DNA of 64,000 nt, taken from assembly GCF_021869535.1 (NCBI RefSeq), contig NW_026262712.1, positions 102,180,140 to 102,244,139 on the forward strand. The letters run 5' to 3'. The DNA is from Mytilus californianus (Eukaryota; Mollusca; Bivalvia; Mytilida; Mytilidae). This document shows, in pieces, positions 12,293 through 24,009 of this stretch; the stretch's first letter is position 1; every line of letters begins with the position of its first letter. The notes below the pieces were generated by a model. That model made no database searches. It was given only the letters and a program-made list of their open reading frames with translations, and had not been told where the DNA came from. The position numbers and the translations under genes were made by a program.

Positions 12293-12472
12293 CTTTCGAT
12301 ATTTCAAAGTATCCACTTAAAACTGTTGAAAGGGCTGTATTTCCACGATAATTCTTTTGATCGACATCAACACCGTGTTTCAAAAGCATTTTTGTAATTC
12401 CTGTTTGCTTTAAACTTGCTGCAGCAATCAAGGGCAAATCAGCACCACCAGTCTAAACGGTTGCGTCTAAAG
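12293..12472 (-). pseudogene. Ankyrin gene exon 10, in-frame TAG near its start
   Basis: A 180-nt phase 1-1 exon with acceptor ATATTTTAG and donor G|GTCAGG. The reading is LDATV, a TAG at 12453-12455, then TGGADLPLIAAASLKQTG, ITKMLLKHGVDVDQKNYRG and NTALSTVLSGYFEISK. The codon sits just before an otherwise good ankyrin repeat. A second acceptor-like CTGCAG at 12419-12424 would start the exon at 12418 in the same phase (126 nt) and remove the stop, at the cost of part of one repeat. Exon is real by homology; its function is doubtful. Confidence 0.68.
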
Positions 12473-12489
12473 CTAAAATATATATGCAC

Positions 12490-12560
12490 AAACGTGTAAG
12501 TTCGAATCCCGTTGAGGGACAAACACTTGGCAGCATGACATTCTAAATCTAACACAGTTG
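12490..12560 (+). mobile_element. SINE fragment with B box
   Basis: GTAAGTTCGAATCCCGTTGA resembles a tRNA T-arm, followed by GGGACAAACACTTGG. It lies just upstream of ankyrin exon 10 in the sense of transcription. Confidence 0.4.
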
Positions 12561-14208
12561 GGGTCAATTTTCAGATTTATAAATATATATATATAGATAT
12601 ACATATAAAAAAAATATTATAAACTAAACAACAATATCAATAAATATTTCGTAGGAAAATATTCTTCATCAGTATGAACAACTTGATTTAAAATGGTGTC
12701 TTAATCCACTCTGTTCAAATGCTGTTTGTTATAGACATATTGAACATTTTATAAATTACAAACCAAACATAGTTTGTACAGCAAGTTTTACTAAGATAAT
12801 TAGAAAATCTTAAATTTGCACGAAACCAAGAATTTACTACAGATGGAAATGCGTTTTATACATCCTATATACGGCAACACACCCAGCTGCCGTGGAATCC
12901 ATTTTGTCTAGGCGTGTTCATTAAGTCTTAATCATTGACTGCGCAAAAAATCTAACTTTAAAATAGTCATAGTCACTAGGTACACAGTTTGTTTAGTCGC
13001 GCAAGTAACATTGCTAAATATTTTGTGTGTCGTTCCATTTGACTGTCTGTTCAATGGTTAGATGTCTTTTTGTTCAAACAACCATTGCAAGAGCCTTAAA
13101 ACGAATTACAATTTAGAGGAAATATCAAGAAATTACCATGATTACTGCAATTATTGACTTTTTTCCAGCACATATGTAAAGTTGATTTGGGTTAACAAAT
13201 TTAATTTCTATTTGCAAAATGTCAATATCTTTTGCAGACTTCAATGTATAGTCCACGTTTAGTTATGAAGTGGCCTGCCTCCTTTTACTTGGACATTTAA
13301 CTGTAAACTCGTCGAACGGGTTGAGTAGCACGGGACAAACGATCTTAATTAGCTCACTATCTTTGTGAGCACGCTCACATATCCCTAGCTCCCACATTGT
13401 AACTTGGCGTACATAACTTTACAATCTACAAAAGTCAACATATAGAGAATTCTTGTGGATATGCATATCTACATAATATGACCTATTTAAATACAAAATT
13501 TGCAATTCTATTATAATTTTATATACGAATGGCGCTAAAAAACTGTTCCCACAGTTTCTCTGTATCTAAGATAGTTTCCGCAAAACATGCAGATAACTTG
13601 CAAATACATTCATTAAAGGGCAATAACATCTATAAGTAACTCTCAAGGTCATTGTAGATATTTTCTTAAAGTTTGCAAGTGCATCGAAAAATCTCAGCAT
13701 ATATATATATATATATTATGTCGATTTCGACCCCTTCGCCCGACGAAGTTCAATAAACTTTAATCACTTTACAAGTATGGATTTGCCTTTCAATTTAAAA
13801 GGCATAGTAACGTAATCCATTTGGCTTCACTGAATACATTGATAGTTGTCTTATGGAATGACTATGATGCGCATTTGTCTGATGTTTATATACAAATGTA
13901 TAATATTTGTACTAAGTTGATGGATCAATTTCAAAAATATCAAATACCAATTTGATTTCATCAATACGCAAGAGCTGAATAATATGAACATGATCGCTTA
14001 TTATTTACTACAGTGAAAATCATACAATTTGATCAAATCAACAAATATATGTAATAGAATGAAAGGGACTACAACACCTTGTCAATCTTGTTTAAAAATT
14101 TAAAAAGACATATTTTTATTTCTTGCTGAAAAAAGAAATTTTAATACGTATTCAAATAAATATAAATAAACTTGATGAGAAATTGGTAACCTCAAATACA
14201 GCCTTTAC
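12561..14208. other. Intron 9: no clear feature
   Basis: Apart from the SINE fragment at its edge and the (AT)n run, I see no coding or repeat structure. Confidence 0.4.
13699..13716. repeat. (AT)n microsatellite
   Basis: Nine AT units. Confidence 0.9.
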
Positions 14209-14553
14209 CTTTGCATTTTTTCTTTCTTTTTTGTGCCCAATTTGCAGCGATAGCGGAAGATGTCGAATAACTGTTTTCATTCATTTGATATGATGTCATA
14301 CGTATTTTTTCGTCAGTTTTTGTGTCATCAATATCTGTTATTCCAAGGTTCGTCTTATTGTCTATAACTTCTATTTCTGGATAGCCCATAGTTTCAATGC
14401 TACCATAGTTTATTTGCGGAATAGATTTATTGTCAGTATAGTCGTCAATTTTATCATCACATGAGTTCGATGAGCTATCCAACGACGATGTGGTATCTTC
14501 ATCTGATGAGTCATCTTCTGAGTCATATAAGTAAGGTGAGTATCGCTGAACGT
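14209..14553 (-). CDS. Ankyrin gene exon 9: acidic Ser/Asp-rich non-ankyrin block
   Basis: A 345-nt (115-codon) open phase 1-1 block with acceptor TTTTTTAG and donor G|GTAAAG. It has no ankyrin signature. It opens RYSPYLYDSEDDSSDEDTT, continues Ser-, Asp- and Thr-rich with few hydrophobic residues, and ends in the basic run AQKRKKKC. This looks like a disordered acidic linker with many possible casein-kinase-2 type sites and a nuclear-localisation-like tail; both roles are inference. Its splice phase, length and strand fit the ankyrin gene, but it could belong to a different transcript. The right edge of the hAT insertion lies about 100 nt upstream of it. Confidence 0.6.
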
Positions 14554-14660
14554 CTAAAAAAAAAACAAAAAAAAAAAAACAGTTTCAAACAAATTATCAT
14601 TTGGATGATTATACACAATTAGATTTAACCTTACATCATTTCAATTACAACCCTTTAGAC

Positions 14661-16540
14661 TAGGGATGTCAACTCGGTGACGATTTACTAATCGAGTACT
14701 CGTTGGACTTACTGAGCGATACTCGACTGCTCGCTCGGTAAAACATTTACAAATGGAAACACTGAATTATATCCATTTTATGTACTGTTGGTCGCTGCCT
14801 TATGAACGTAAAACCCTCAACATTATTACCTAGGACTAGATAATAGTCCAATAAATTTTATATAATAACCAATAGCCCATTTAAATAATGTACTAATTAT
14901 GTAAGCTGACAATAATCTAATCAAGTCATTAGTTAATATCTATAGAAAAATGATTACTCAATAAAGGCAACAGTAGTATACCGCTGTTCGAAACTCATAA
15001 ATCGATAGAGATAAAAACAAATTCGGGTTACAAACTAAAACTGAGGGAAACGCATCAAATATAAGAGGAGAACAACGACACAACAAAAACACAACATTAA
15101 AATGTAACACACACAGAAACGAACTATAATATAACAATGGCCATTTTCCTGACTTGGTACAGGACATTTTAAGAAAAAAATGGTGGGTTGAACCTGGTTT
15201 TGTGGCATGCCAAACCTCCCGCTTTTATGGCAATGTTAAATATAACATTAAAATGACAACATTACATGACAGGATAACAATACAAATAAATGGGAGAACA
15301 TATAGGACAAAGAAATACACGAATAATAGCTAACAAAAGGCACCAGGTTTAAAATCCAATACACCAGACGTGCGTCTCGTCCACACAAGACTAACCAGTG
15401 ACGCTCAGATGAAAAAAGTTTGAAAGCCAAAACAAGTACAAAGCTGAAGAGCACAACAGTATTTAGGAAACGTAAAAAAACAAATTTAATTATTACCAAA
15501 GGGGTGATGATTAGAACTTACTGATGCCTTCAATCATTTTCTGAGGGCCAAAACAGGTTTCAACGAATTTTTTCTGATTAAAAAATATTATCTTGTCAAC
15601 TTTGTCTGGGACACGACGATTTCTCAACTTTTTAAGGTAACTAACAGTCCTGCTGATAAAAATATGTGCTCTGACGATACAGAGGTGGCGGAATGACTAA
15701 GTCTAGCTAGAAGTGTAAGCCTTGGAAAAGTGCTCTTGGTCATATATATCCTTCCTCTGTTTGGGGGAATTTTAAATGACAGTTAAACGCAAACATTCGA
15801 ATCGTATTTTAATTTTTATTATATACTAGTCAACAAAAGAAACGATACAAGGCAATGTATTTTCCATATATATTATAAAATTGGATACACTATACCAAGG
15901 TAAATAATTGCCCAATTGGTCTAATTTTTATACATAGGGTGTTATTTTCTTATCAAAACCAATGATTTACGGCAAAAACGCGAATTTTTTATCTCGAATT
16001 TTTGTTCTTTCAAAAATCGTATGTTTTACCAAAAATTTCAAAATCGATATTAGAACTTACAATTTAAAACTTAAACATGATTTGCTTAAAATTTTGAATG
16101 TCTTTGCAGATATTTGAAAAGTTAATTCTCATCTTCGAAATTAAGTGCCTACATTTGTCATCATTTTCCGCAAAATAAATTTGATCCCTGTGTTCAATAA
16201 CTCGGTATTTTCTAACTTTCAAATTTGGTCAGATTCTTTTAATCATATGCCTTTGTTTTGTAAATGCATGTTTTCATTGGATAGTTTAACAGTTTTTCCT
16301 ATTTATTATATTTTATGATAAATTGTAGTTCAAACTTGTGTATCGTTTCTTTAGTTGACTAGTATATTTGATTAATATTTAATTTCCCGGGAGTCGCTTT
16401 CTATAAAAATATTTTTTGTTTAAGCTTAAGAAAGCAACAATATTCTAACAGGAAACCTATTAGTCGAGTATTATTTTGGTAATCGATACTCGGTACTATC
16501 GAGCGATACTCGAGTACTTGAGTACTCGTTGACATCCCTA
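14661..16540. mobile_element. Non-autonomous hAT-type DNA transposon with 8-bp target duplication
   Basis: Ends are TAGGGATGTCAAC and its inverse GTTGACATCCCTA. They are flanked by identical CTTTAGAC at 14653-14660 and 16541-16548. An 8-bp duplication and TAGGG-type ends are diagnostic of hAT elements. Subterminal sequence is rich in CGAGTACTCG and GCGATACTCG palindromes at both sides. No transposase coding is visible. A family D copy (about 14958-15460) sits inside it. Confidence 0.85.
14958..15460 (-). repeat. Interspersed family D copy nested in the hAT element
   Basis: CAACAGTAGTATACCGCTGT, GACTTGGTACAGGACATTTT, GGTTGAACCTGGTTTTGTGG and CGTGCGTCTCGTCCACACAA. Nearly identical to 52560-53050, so both are young. 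Confidence 0.8.
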
Positions 16541-17019
16541 CTTTAGACATACTTTTCACTTTATCATATCACATATTACAATATCTATTTCTATTTCTCG
16601 TTTTAATGTCGCAACATTCGTGCAGCACCAGCGAATTTGAAATAAACCGCCGAGTTGCTATTATATTCTCCAGCTTGTGATTATAGAGGGTTGATGTATG
16701 CTTGGACGTAACGTCGTTAATAAACAAGTGCTTGTCAGTGGTCAAATTGAACTCGTTATTTTGTAAATGAAACGGACATCGTCATATTTGGGTGATATAA
16801 AAAGATAGTCTGGGTCTCCGATTACAAAGAATATGTTGTAATCGACGTGGTCACTATCCAGTCTTTTTCTCCTTTTGGTACACAATACAACTTATACGAT
16901 TTTCACTTGTTTAGGCCAGCATAACGGGTATGCCATTTCAATTGATATTTTATAGTGTGTCTTTCTATGTTATGATGTTACACTATTGTTTCAGATAAGG
17001 GTGAAGGTTTGGTACCATT

Positions 17020-17325
17020 TAAACGTTTAAACCCGCTGCAATTGTTTGCACCTGTCCTAAGTCAGGAACCTGATGTTCAGTAGTTGTCGTTTGTTGTTGT
17101 GCTTCATAAGTGTTTCTCGTTTCTCGTTTTTATATAAATTAGACCCTTGGTTTTCCCTTTTGAATGGTTTTACACTAGTATTTGTTTGGGCCCTTAATAG
17201 CTTGCTGTTCGGTGTGAGCCAAGGCTTCGTGTTGTAGACCGTACTTTGACCTATACGGGTTTACTTTTATAAATTATGGCTTGGATGGAGAGTTGTCTCA
17301 TTGGCACTCATACCACCTGTTCTTA
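17020..17325 (+). repeat. Interspersed family A copy
   Basis: CCTGTCCTAAGTCAGGAACC module followed by TAGCTTGCTGTTCGGTGTGA and ACTTGGATGGAGAGTTGTC. Confidence 0.75.
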
Positions 17326-17364
17326 AATTGTTTTTCATAATTTAATCTGTTTAACACCAATATT

Positions 17365-17570
17365 GGAATCTTAAAAGTGTTTCTTCACAATAACTTGTTA
17401 CTCAATTTCAGGATTTTTAGTCCCTGTGTTGTTCGTAGCACGTCAGTCTTGTATCTTAACAATAAATTTTTTCAATAGAGTTTACTAATATATATTTTCA
17501 GGATCCAAAAATGATTTGTATCTACTAAGATAAATTGTTTTGTGGCTATTTGTCTAGGGCCAAAAATGTT
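17365..17570 (+). repeat. Direct duplication, copy 1
   Basis: Contains TTGTTACTCAATTTCAGG, TTTTTAGTCCCTGTG, GAGTTTACTAATAT and GATTTGTATCTACTAAGAT... blocks in the same order as 18108-18285, about 750 bp away. Roughly 15 percent divergence. Confidence 0.75.
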
Positions 17571-17869
17571 GCATTGCAGCATACCACCGATAGTACCCTA
17601 AAAGAGTTGTTACAAGGATTTTAATGTGCAGAGAGTAGGCATTCTCCATACAGGAGGTATCTGATTGAATATCCACATTATAACACGACGTTTATGCGTA
17701 CTTTTTTTTTATCCCAAACGAAGGCCCCCACTTTGGCCCGGGCTATAATGTTAGTTTGATAAAGACCTAAAGGACTATATTTCAATTTGCCATGAAACAG
17801 TAAAAGGAGTAAACAAAATAAAAGAGTAATAACCAAATAACAGGGGACACAATTTGGCGTTTTTATGAT

Positions 17870-18085
17870 ATGAACACGAATGAGCTTTCGAAGAAATGAA
17901 AAACCAAGGCTTCATATGGACACGTTTGAGAGATTGTACACGTTTGGGCGTTTTTATAAAAACGGACACGATTAGGCATCTATAAGAATGATACACTTTA
18001 GCGCCATTTTACAACTATACATGTTTTGAAGTTCACGTTTTGAGGAAACGGACACGTTTGGGGGGTGGACACGTTTCTGAGTGTT
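17870..18085 (+). repeat. Short ACACGTTTG-type irregular repeats
   Basis: GGACACGTTTGGG-like words recur at least six times over about 215 bp with irregular spacing (ATATGAACACGAATG, GGACACGTTTGAG, GTACACGTTTGGG, GGACACGATTAGG, GGACACGTTTGGGG). It is a low-order repeat of unknown nature. Confidence 0.55.
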
Positions 18086-18107
18086 ACATAAATATACCGA
18101 CTTTCTC

Positions 18108-18285
18108 TTCACAATGGCTTGTTACTCAATTTCAGGGTTTTTAGTCCCTGTGATGTTCATAGCACGTCAATCTTGTATCTGTACGTTGAAAGAGTTCTAA
18201 AGAGAGTTTACTAATATTATATTGTCAGGATCCAAAATAATTTGTATCTACTAAGATAAATTGATTTGTGGCTAAATGTCTTTAT
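18108..18285 (+). repeat. Direct duplication, copy 2
   Basis: Second copy of the 17365-17570 block. The sequence between the copies includes a run of ACACGTTT-type motifs (17870-18085) that is not itself duplicated. Confidence 0.75.
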
Positions 18286-18289
18286 TTAA

Positions 18290-19118
18290 AAAGGGGCATT
18301 ATATTTTTTGGCTCCATGCTTTATTAGTGTATGAATAAACATCTAAAATATACAATAAACCTGATCCATTATACTGCTGCATAAATAACTTTTAATGAGC
18401 ATAATTACACACAATTCATATGTAATTAATTAAAAATTGCCAACTCACTAGTTCTGTACCTTCTTTAATAAAGAGTTTCGTTTCTATTCTTAGTTTTAAA
18501 ATCGGATACCCGTCTGGCCTTGGATCTCTTGATGGATAATTTAATAGTAATTGAATTCTAAGACAGGTTGAAAATGTAGTGACTATTTTGAGAAATAGTA
18601 GCAAGTTTATATGCAGAGGTTACTCCAGACAAGCATGTCAAAAACTCTTTATTCGGAAAACATTTTAATCAGATAATTGTTTGTATATCATTACATGCAT
18701 AAGGCGAAAAAATAATAATCAAAAACAATATCTCAGGCACAAGAGTACATTACATTTAAAAACTTTTTTTTTTTGGTAATAATAACACAAAGTAGCGTGA
18801 TTTTATTCCAATAAATACAGGGAAACAGTAATCATCACAAAAGACCAGGAAATACTTTAAACAAAAGAAATATCAACCTCCTGAACTAAGAAAGATTCCT
18901 TGCAATAATATTTGTCGTTCATGATCTTATAAAAAAAAGCAAAACAAACAAATGCTTCTAGCAACGAGAGTGTACAATTGAAGATCTGACATTATCCATT
19001 TGTAGTATTGAAACCGTGGAATTTTATGAATTAAATCAAAAAGCTTAATTAATGTTTTATAATAAAAACAGTTTTAATATCAAGACTATTTGATTTGACA
19101 AAGCGTGTAGGAAAATAC
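18290..19118. other. Intron 8 near exon 8: one exon-like stretch, not accepted
   Basis: A minus-strand open stretch at 18450-18580 (PSRDPRPDGYPILKLRIETK) has an acceptor-like CTTAG and a GTGAGT donor, but its phase does not match the gene. No other feature. Confidence 0.3.
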
Positions 19119-19448
19119 CTTTAGAAAACACAGCTTGAAGGACTGTATTTCCATCTTTTTCGATATGATTTATATTGGCCTTTGCATCTATCAAAACAGC
19201 AGCAACTTTAAACGATGGAAATGCAATCGCCTCCAGTAATGCAGAATTAATTCCGTCGGCGCAGACATTTGGATTGGCACCATTTTTAAGCAAGAATAAT
19301 ACGTGTGGAATTGTGACATACAATGTTCCTCTTTTAATAAATTTAACTAGTGGCGTTTCTTCAAAGTCGTTAACGTCGTTAATATCTGCTCCATGTGATA
19401 ATAGAAAAGATATGATATCTTTGTCATATTTTCTGAACGTCTTCCTCT
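19119..19448 (-). CDS. Ankyrin gene exon 8
   Basis: A 330-nt (110-codon) phase 1-1 exon with acceptor TTTTTACAG and donor G|GTATTT (weak after position 4). It holds three clear repeats: IISFLLSHGADINDVNDF, VLFLLKNGANPNVCADG and VAAVLIDAKANINHIEKDG, ending in NTVLQAVFSK. No stop or shift. It sits between the 1.8-kb repetitive element in intron 7 and the hAT element in intron 8. Confidence 0.83.
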
Positions 19449-20439
19449 CTGTAAAAAAAAGTATAGTTACTATTTTTTTAATATGTTTACCATATTGAAC
19501 ATAATGTTAAATCTCACCACTTGTTTCGCAGAAAATATTCACAGACATACATGTGTATACAATATCATACATTGTATACAGCAAACTACACAAAAAACCG
19601 ACAGCAAGTGCTGTGGGAGTAAGTACATGTGTATGTAATGCACAAAACGAAATTCAACATTTTGAATATGGGGATTAGTAGATTTAATAAAAAACCGACA
19701 GACATGTTTATGACCAGAAATAATTTTGTTTAAATACGAGCATTTACAATGCTTATATCATGTGGCGGCAACGAAGAAACAAGTTGAAACTATGTATTTA
19801 TTCAGGGTATAACGTTCCATTTTTTATATCAAACTTCCGTGTAAACCCGCGCTCTATAAAATGTTTGATATAATAATGACCACATATGAAAATGTCCTCC
19901 AAGTGACAACTTTTTAGTGTTCTCAAAATAGTTAATTAAATATTTATAAAATGGTTTTTTGTTTGAAATTAATAGAAGAACAAACAAAAAACTAACAGGC
20001 ACTCAAAAATCAAAACAGTTGTATTACCTCATAATGTGTTATTATTACATGTAAACTCTTATTCCCGATTGTGGAATCGTATGGATTATCCTATCGACGC
20101 GTCCGTTCTCGATATGTATCTTTACAGGTAGTGTCGAAATATACAAAAGGGACATTCAAACTCATAAGTAGAAAATAAATAGGCAATGTCATAGTAAAAG
20201 ACAAACAAAAAGATCAAAACACAAACAAAAATATACAAAACATAATATAAAGCAGATAACGATGGGAACACAAATCCTATCGAAAATTATTGAAATGTTT
20301 CTTGTGATTTGACCTACGGTGAATAACTGTTGCCTTAATTTATTGATATCCTAATAATGCAAGATAATACATGGTTTGCATTATTTAATAATGGTTGCTG
20401 TCTTTACATGTAATCATCCATTAAAAATAAACAGATTGT
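19449..20439. other. Intron 7, left part: no feature seen
   Basis: AT-rich, no repeat structure recognised. Confidence 0.4.
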
Positions 20440-20765
20440 GTAAGATTGCCAATGAAACTCAATAACGCAGACGTTCACACTTATTGGTCACCGTACGGTC
20501 TTCAACAATAAGCAAAAAAAAAAACATATCCATAGGAAGCTGTAAAAGGGCCCCAAGTGGTAAATATAAAACAATTCAAATAAGAAATCTAAAGGCCCGA
20601 ATTATGTATAAAACAATAAAGACAAAGATATATAATATACAAACGACAATCTCTGAAAAGCAGGCTCCTGAATTGGGACAGGCATGTACGAATGTGTTCA
20701 GGTTAAACATGTTTGCTTGCGCCAAACTTTTCCCCTTACCTGGGACAGTAGTGTAACAGTACAAC
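20440..20765 (-). repeat. Interspersed family A copy
   Basis: Reverse landmarks GATTGCCAATGAAACTC, CCGTACGGTCTTCAACAATA, AAAAGGGCCCCAAGTGG, CAGGCTCCTGAATTGGGACA and CCTGGGACAGTAGTGTAACA. Confidence 0.75.
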
Positions 20766-20844
20766 ACAAGAACAAAATATAAAATTCAGATGAGAAGGGC
20801 CATACTCATCAGATTGATACCGAGCACAAAAAAAAAAACAAAAA

Positions 20845-22662
20845 ACAAGAGGCTCTCAAAAGCCTGAATCGCTCACCTGTTATTTGTTTGCTTAAATCTT
20901 TCATCAATGATTATCTTTGCTTTTCAATATATATTAATGAGTGGCTTAAAAATGCAATGTAAATGTTCATTGTATCTGTCCTATTTCCTTCAAAAGCAAA
21001 TAAATGCAATTTACCCATAAGTTCCATTTTAGCCATAGTGTCTATGTTTCTTGACGTACAAGGAAATAAAAAATACAAAATTTATACAAGATTTATTTGA
21101 GAAGATTTTTAAAGTTAAAAAACATAAACAACTTGTGTAAAATTGTCCTTAAAGGGCAATAACTCCTTAAGGGGTCAATTGACAATTTTGGTCATATAAA
21201 AACTTTTTTGTAGATCTTACTTTGCTGAACATTTTTGCTGTTTACAGTTTATCTTTATCTTCAATAATATTCAAGATAATAACCAAAAACTGCAAAATAT
21301 CACTAAAATAACCAATTTAGTGGCAGCAACCCAACAATTGGTTGTTCGGTTTGTCTGAAAATTTCAGGGCTGATAGATCTTGACCTTTCAAACATTTTCA
21401 CCCCATGTCAGATTTACTCTAAATGCTTTAGTTTCTGATATATAAGCCAAAAACTGCATTTGACCCCTATGTTCTATTTTTAGCCATAGCGGCTATGTAT
21501 GTTGATGGATAAAAAATTCGGATACAATTCATACACTAGATTCCTAAAAGAACATCCATTTAAAATTAAGAAGTATTAGGCACAACAGTTTCAGAGGAGA
21601 AGATTTTTGAATGTTAGCAAACTTGATGAACAAATTGTGTAAAATTGTCTTTAAAGGGCAATAACTTCTTAAGGGGTCAATTGACAATTTTGGTCATATT
21701 AGCTTTTTGTAGATCTTACTTTGCTGAACATTATTGCTGTTTACAGTTTATAAAGGTTTCCTTAAAACTACCAATTTAGTGGCAGCAACCCAACAATGGG
21801 TTGTTTGATTCTTCTGAAAATTTCATGGCTGATAGATCTTGACCAATTCAACAATTTAACCCCTTGTCAGATTTGCTCTAAAAACTTTAGTTTTTGAGAT
21901 ATAAGCCAAAAATTGCATTTGACCCCTATTTCTATTTTGAGCCATGGCGGCCATGTTTGCCGAGGGATCAAAAGTTCGGATACAATTATAAACCAGATAC
22001 CCTAATCAACATTTAGTTCAAGTTTGAAGGTATTTGGCCCAGTAGTTTCAGAGAAGAAGTTTTTTAAATGTTAGCAAACTTGATAAACAAATTGTGTAAA
22101 ATTTTCTTTAAAGGGCAATAACTCCTTAAGGGGTCAATTGAAAATTTTGGTCATATTAACTTTTTTGTAGATCTTACTTTGCTGAACATTATTGCTGTTT
22201 ACAGTTTATATCTATCTATAATAATATTCAAGATAATAATAAAAAAAAAACTTAAAACTACCAATTTAGTGGCAGCAACCCAACAATGGGTTGTTCGATT
22301 CGTCTTAAAATTTCAGGGCTGATAGATTTTACCCAATTGAACAATTTTATCCCATGTCAGATTTGCTCTAAAAGCTTTAGTTTTTGAGATATAAGCCAAA
22401 AACTGCATTTGACCACAATTTTTAGCCATGGCGGCCATGTTTGTCTATTGATCAAAAATTCGGATACAATTTATACACTAGATACCCTGAGTAACATTTA
22501 GTTAAAGTTCGAAGGTACTTGGCCCAGTAGTTTCAGAGGAGAAGATTTTTTAAATAGTTTACAACGACAGACGACAGACGACGACAGACGACGGACGTTG
22601 ACGGACGCCAAGTGATAGCATAAGCTCACATGGGGCCCTTCGGGTCCCGGTGAGCTAAAAAC
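20845..22662 (+). mobile_element. 1.8-kb element E: three 460-500 bp internal repeats with GCTCACC ends
   Basis: Left end AATCGCTCACCTGT and right end CGGTGAGCTAAAAA form short inverted repeats. The interior repeats AAAGGGCAATAACTCCTTAA at 21151, 21653 and 22110, with shared blocks such as GTAGATCTTACTTTGCTGAA and GATATAAGCCAAAAACTGC. A GACAGACGACGGACG run precedes the right end. No coding. A right end of the same family in reverse orientation is at 63416-63535. Confidence 0.8.
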
Positions 22663-23019
22663 CTTATCAAAAACACAAAGGAAACAAAGTTCAGATCTAA
22701 GTGTACTACTCGCAGTTACTGAGAGCTATTTCTAAGTCAATAACAACTTATACAAAATCATCCATCTAAGCCTAAAATATCAATCAGTACACACCTTACA
22801 TCCTATAGAATAAGTTTAAAGACATCATTGACTGTTACAGAATATCATGACTTTGCGAAATGCCAAAATATAGACATCGTCAGATTATAGGATTGTAGAT
22901 ATTCTTTCTACAAAAAACATTAAGTTTGGTTTTAATAAATTGATAACAACATTAACATTTATCACGATTAAAATAATATTCAAAGATCTAATGACACTGT
23001 TGAATTGGTAACCTTTCAG

Positions 23020-23220
23020 AATAAAATTATGCAAAGGATCGACAAGTTTACCCGGATCTTAATTAAAAGCTCGGCTATAACCAACATAAGCGTACAAATT
23101 AGGACATGCTATCCCGTTTGTGATACTAAACCTCCAAGCCAAATTTTAGAATCTCTGAAAGAATTTAGTAAAGGTTTTAGTAATTTCGTGTTACCGAAAT
23201 TTAAAGAATACATAGATTAA
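23020..23220 (+). other. Unassigned open stretch with an acceptor-like start
   Basis: A CCTTTCAG at about 23012-23019 precedes an open stretch reading CYPVCDTKPPSQILESLKE and FSNFVLPKFKEYID, then TAA. I do not recognise it. It may be chance; it lies in intron 7 on the strand opposite to the gene. Confidence 0.2.
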
Positions 23221-23677
23221 GTTGATTGAAATCAAAAACGTCAAAACAGACACGGGCATAGCAAACGACTTGGGAAATACATTTTGTATGAACACCATAC
23301 GATTGTTCCAAAGTCACATCACTGTCCAAAAGAGGAAAATTACCAATAAGGAACGAAAAATTGTCCCTGTTGTCGTAATATCTTCCCGTGTAAAACTGAC
23401 ATATCTACATCTAGAACAGAATAATTATTGTTGTGTATATTTGATTATTCAAAGTCAGTTCCTTTGAGTAAAATATCGGCAGTATATTTATAAAAATTTT
23501 GATTATTTAACGAAAAAATATCATCAAAATGCACTTTTCTCCAAATTAATTGATATTTGTCCTGAATGAATAGTGGTAGTTTTTAAATCAATATTCAGAT
23601 GTTCTACACAAAAACTACATTTATAGATTGTGCAAAAGTGTCTGAATTGTAACTTATTGCAATGTTAATAAACTTAC

Positions 23678-24009
23678 CCATGACAACATGAAGAGCCGTG
23701 TTACCATTTGTTCCTTTTGATCTTACATCATCACCATTCTCTACCATCTTTTTCATAACATCTAGGCAACAAAACTTTGTAACCGCTAGCTATATAGAAA
23801 TGGTGTACTTTTATTCTTGTTCGGTACATTTAAATCTTTAGCTAAGTCTATTATCGTCGTTATATCCCCTAGATTGTCATAAAATTTATCGGGTATCTTG
23901 CAATTTGAAAGAGCTTTGTGAACAGGCAGGTCTCCGTCAGTCGACGATACGTTAGTTTCTGCACCATTCTCGAGCAACATTTTGAGAATTGTTGAACCGT
24001 TTTCTTTAT
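23678..24009 (-). pseudogene. Ankyrin gene exon 7, frameshifted
   Basis: Acceptor TTTTTTTAG and donor G|GTAAGT bound a 332-nt exon, the only complete internal exon whose length is not a multiple of three. It reads as ankyrin (MLLENGAETNVSSTDGD, then IIDLAKDLNVPNKNKSTPF) until a TAG at 23786-23788. The ankyrin register then resumes in another frame (CCLDVMKKMVENGDDV, GNTALHVVM). The break lies in the motif TATATAGCTAG at about 23786-23796, as if five bases had been gained or one lost. Either this exon is dead or it is skipped; skipping keeps the frame. Confidence 0.75.

Noticed and set aside
18450-18580. Exon-like stretch PSRDPRPDGYPILKLRIETK on the minus strand, possibly SET-domain-like
   Set aside because: Splice phase does not fit the neighbours, no convincing domain, and only one short piece.
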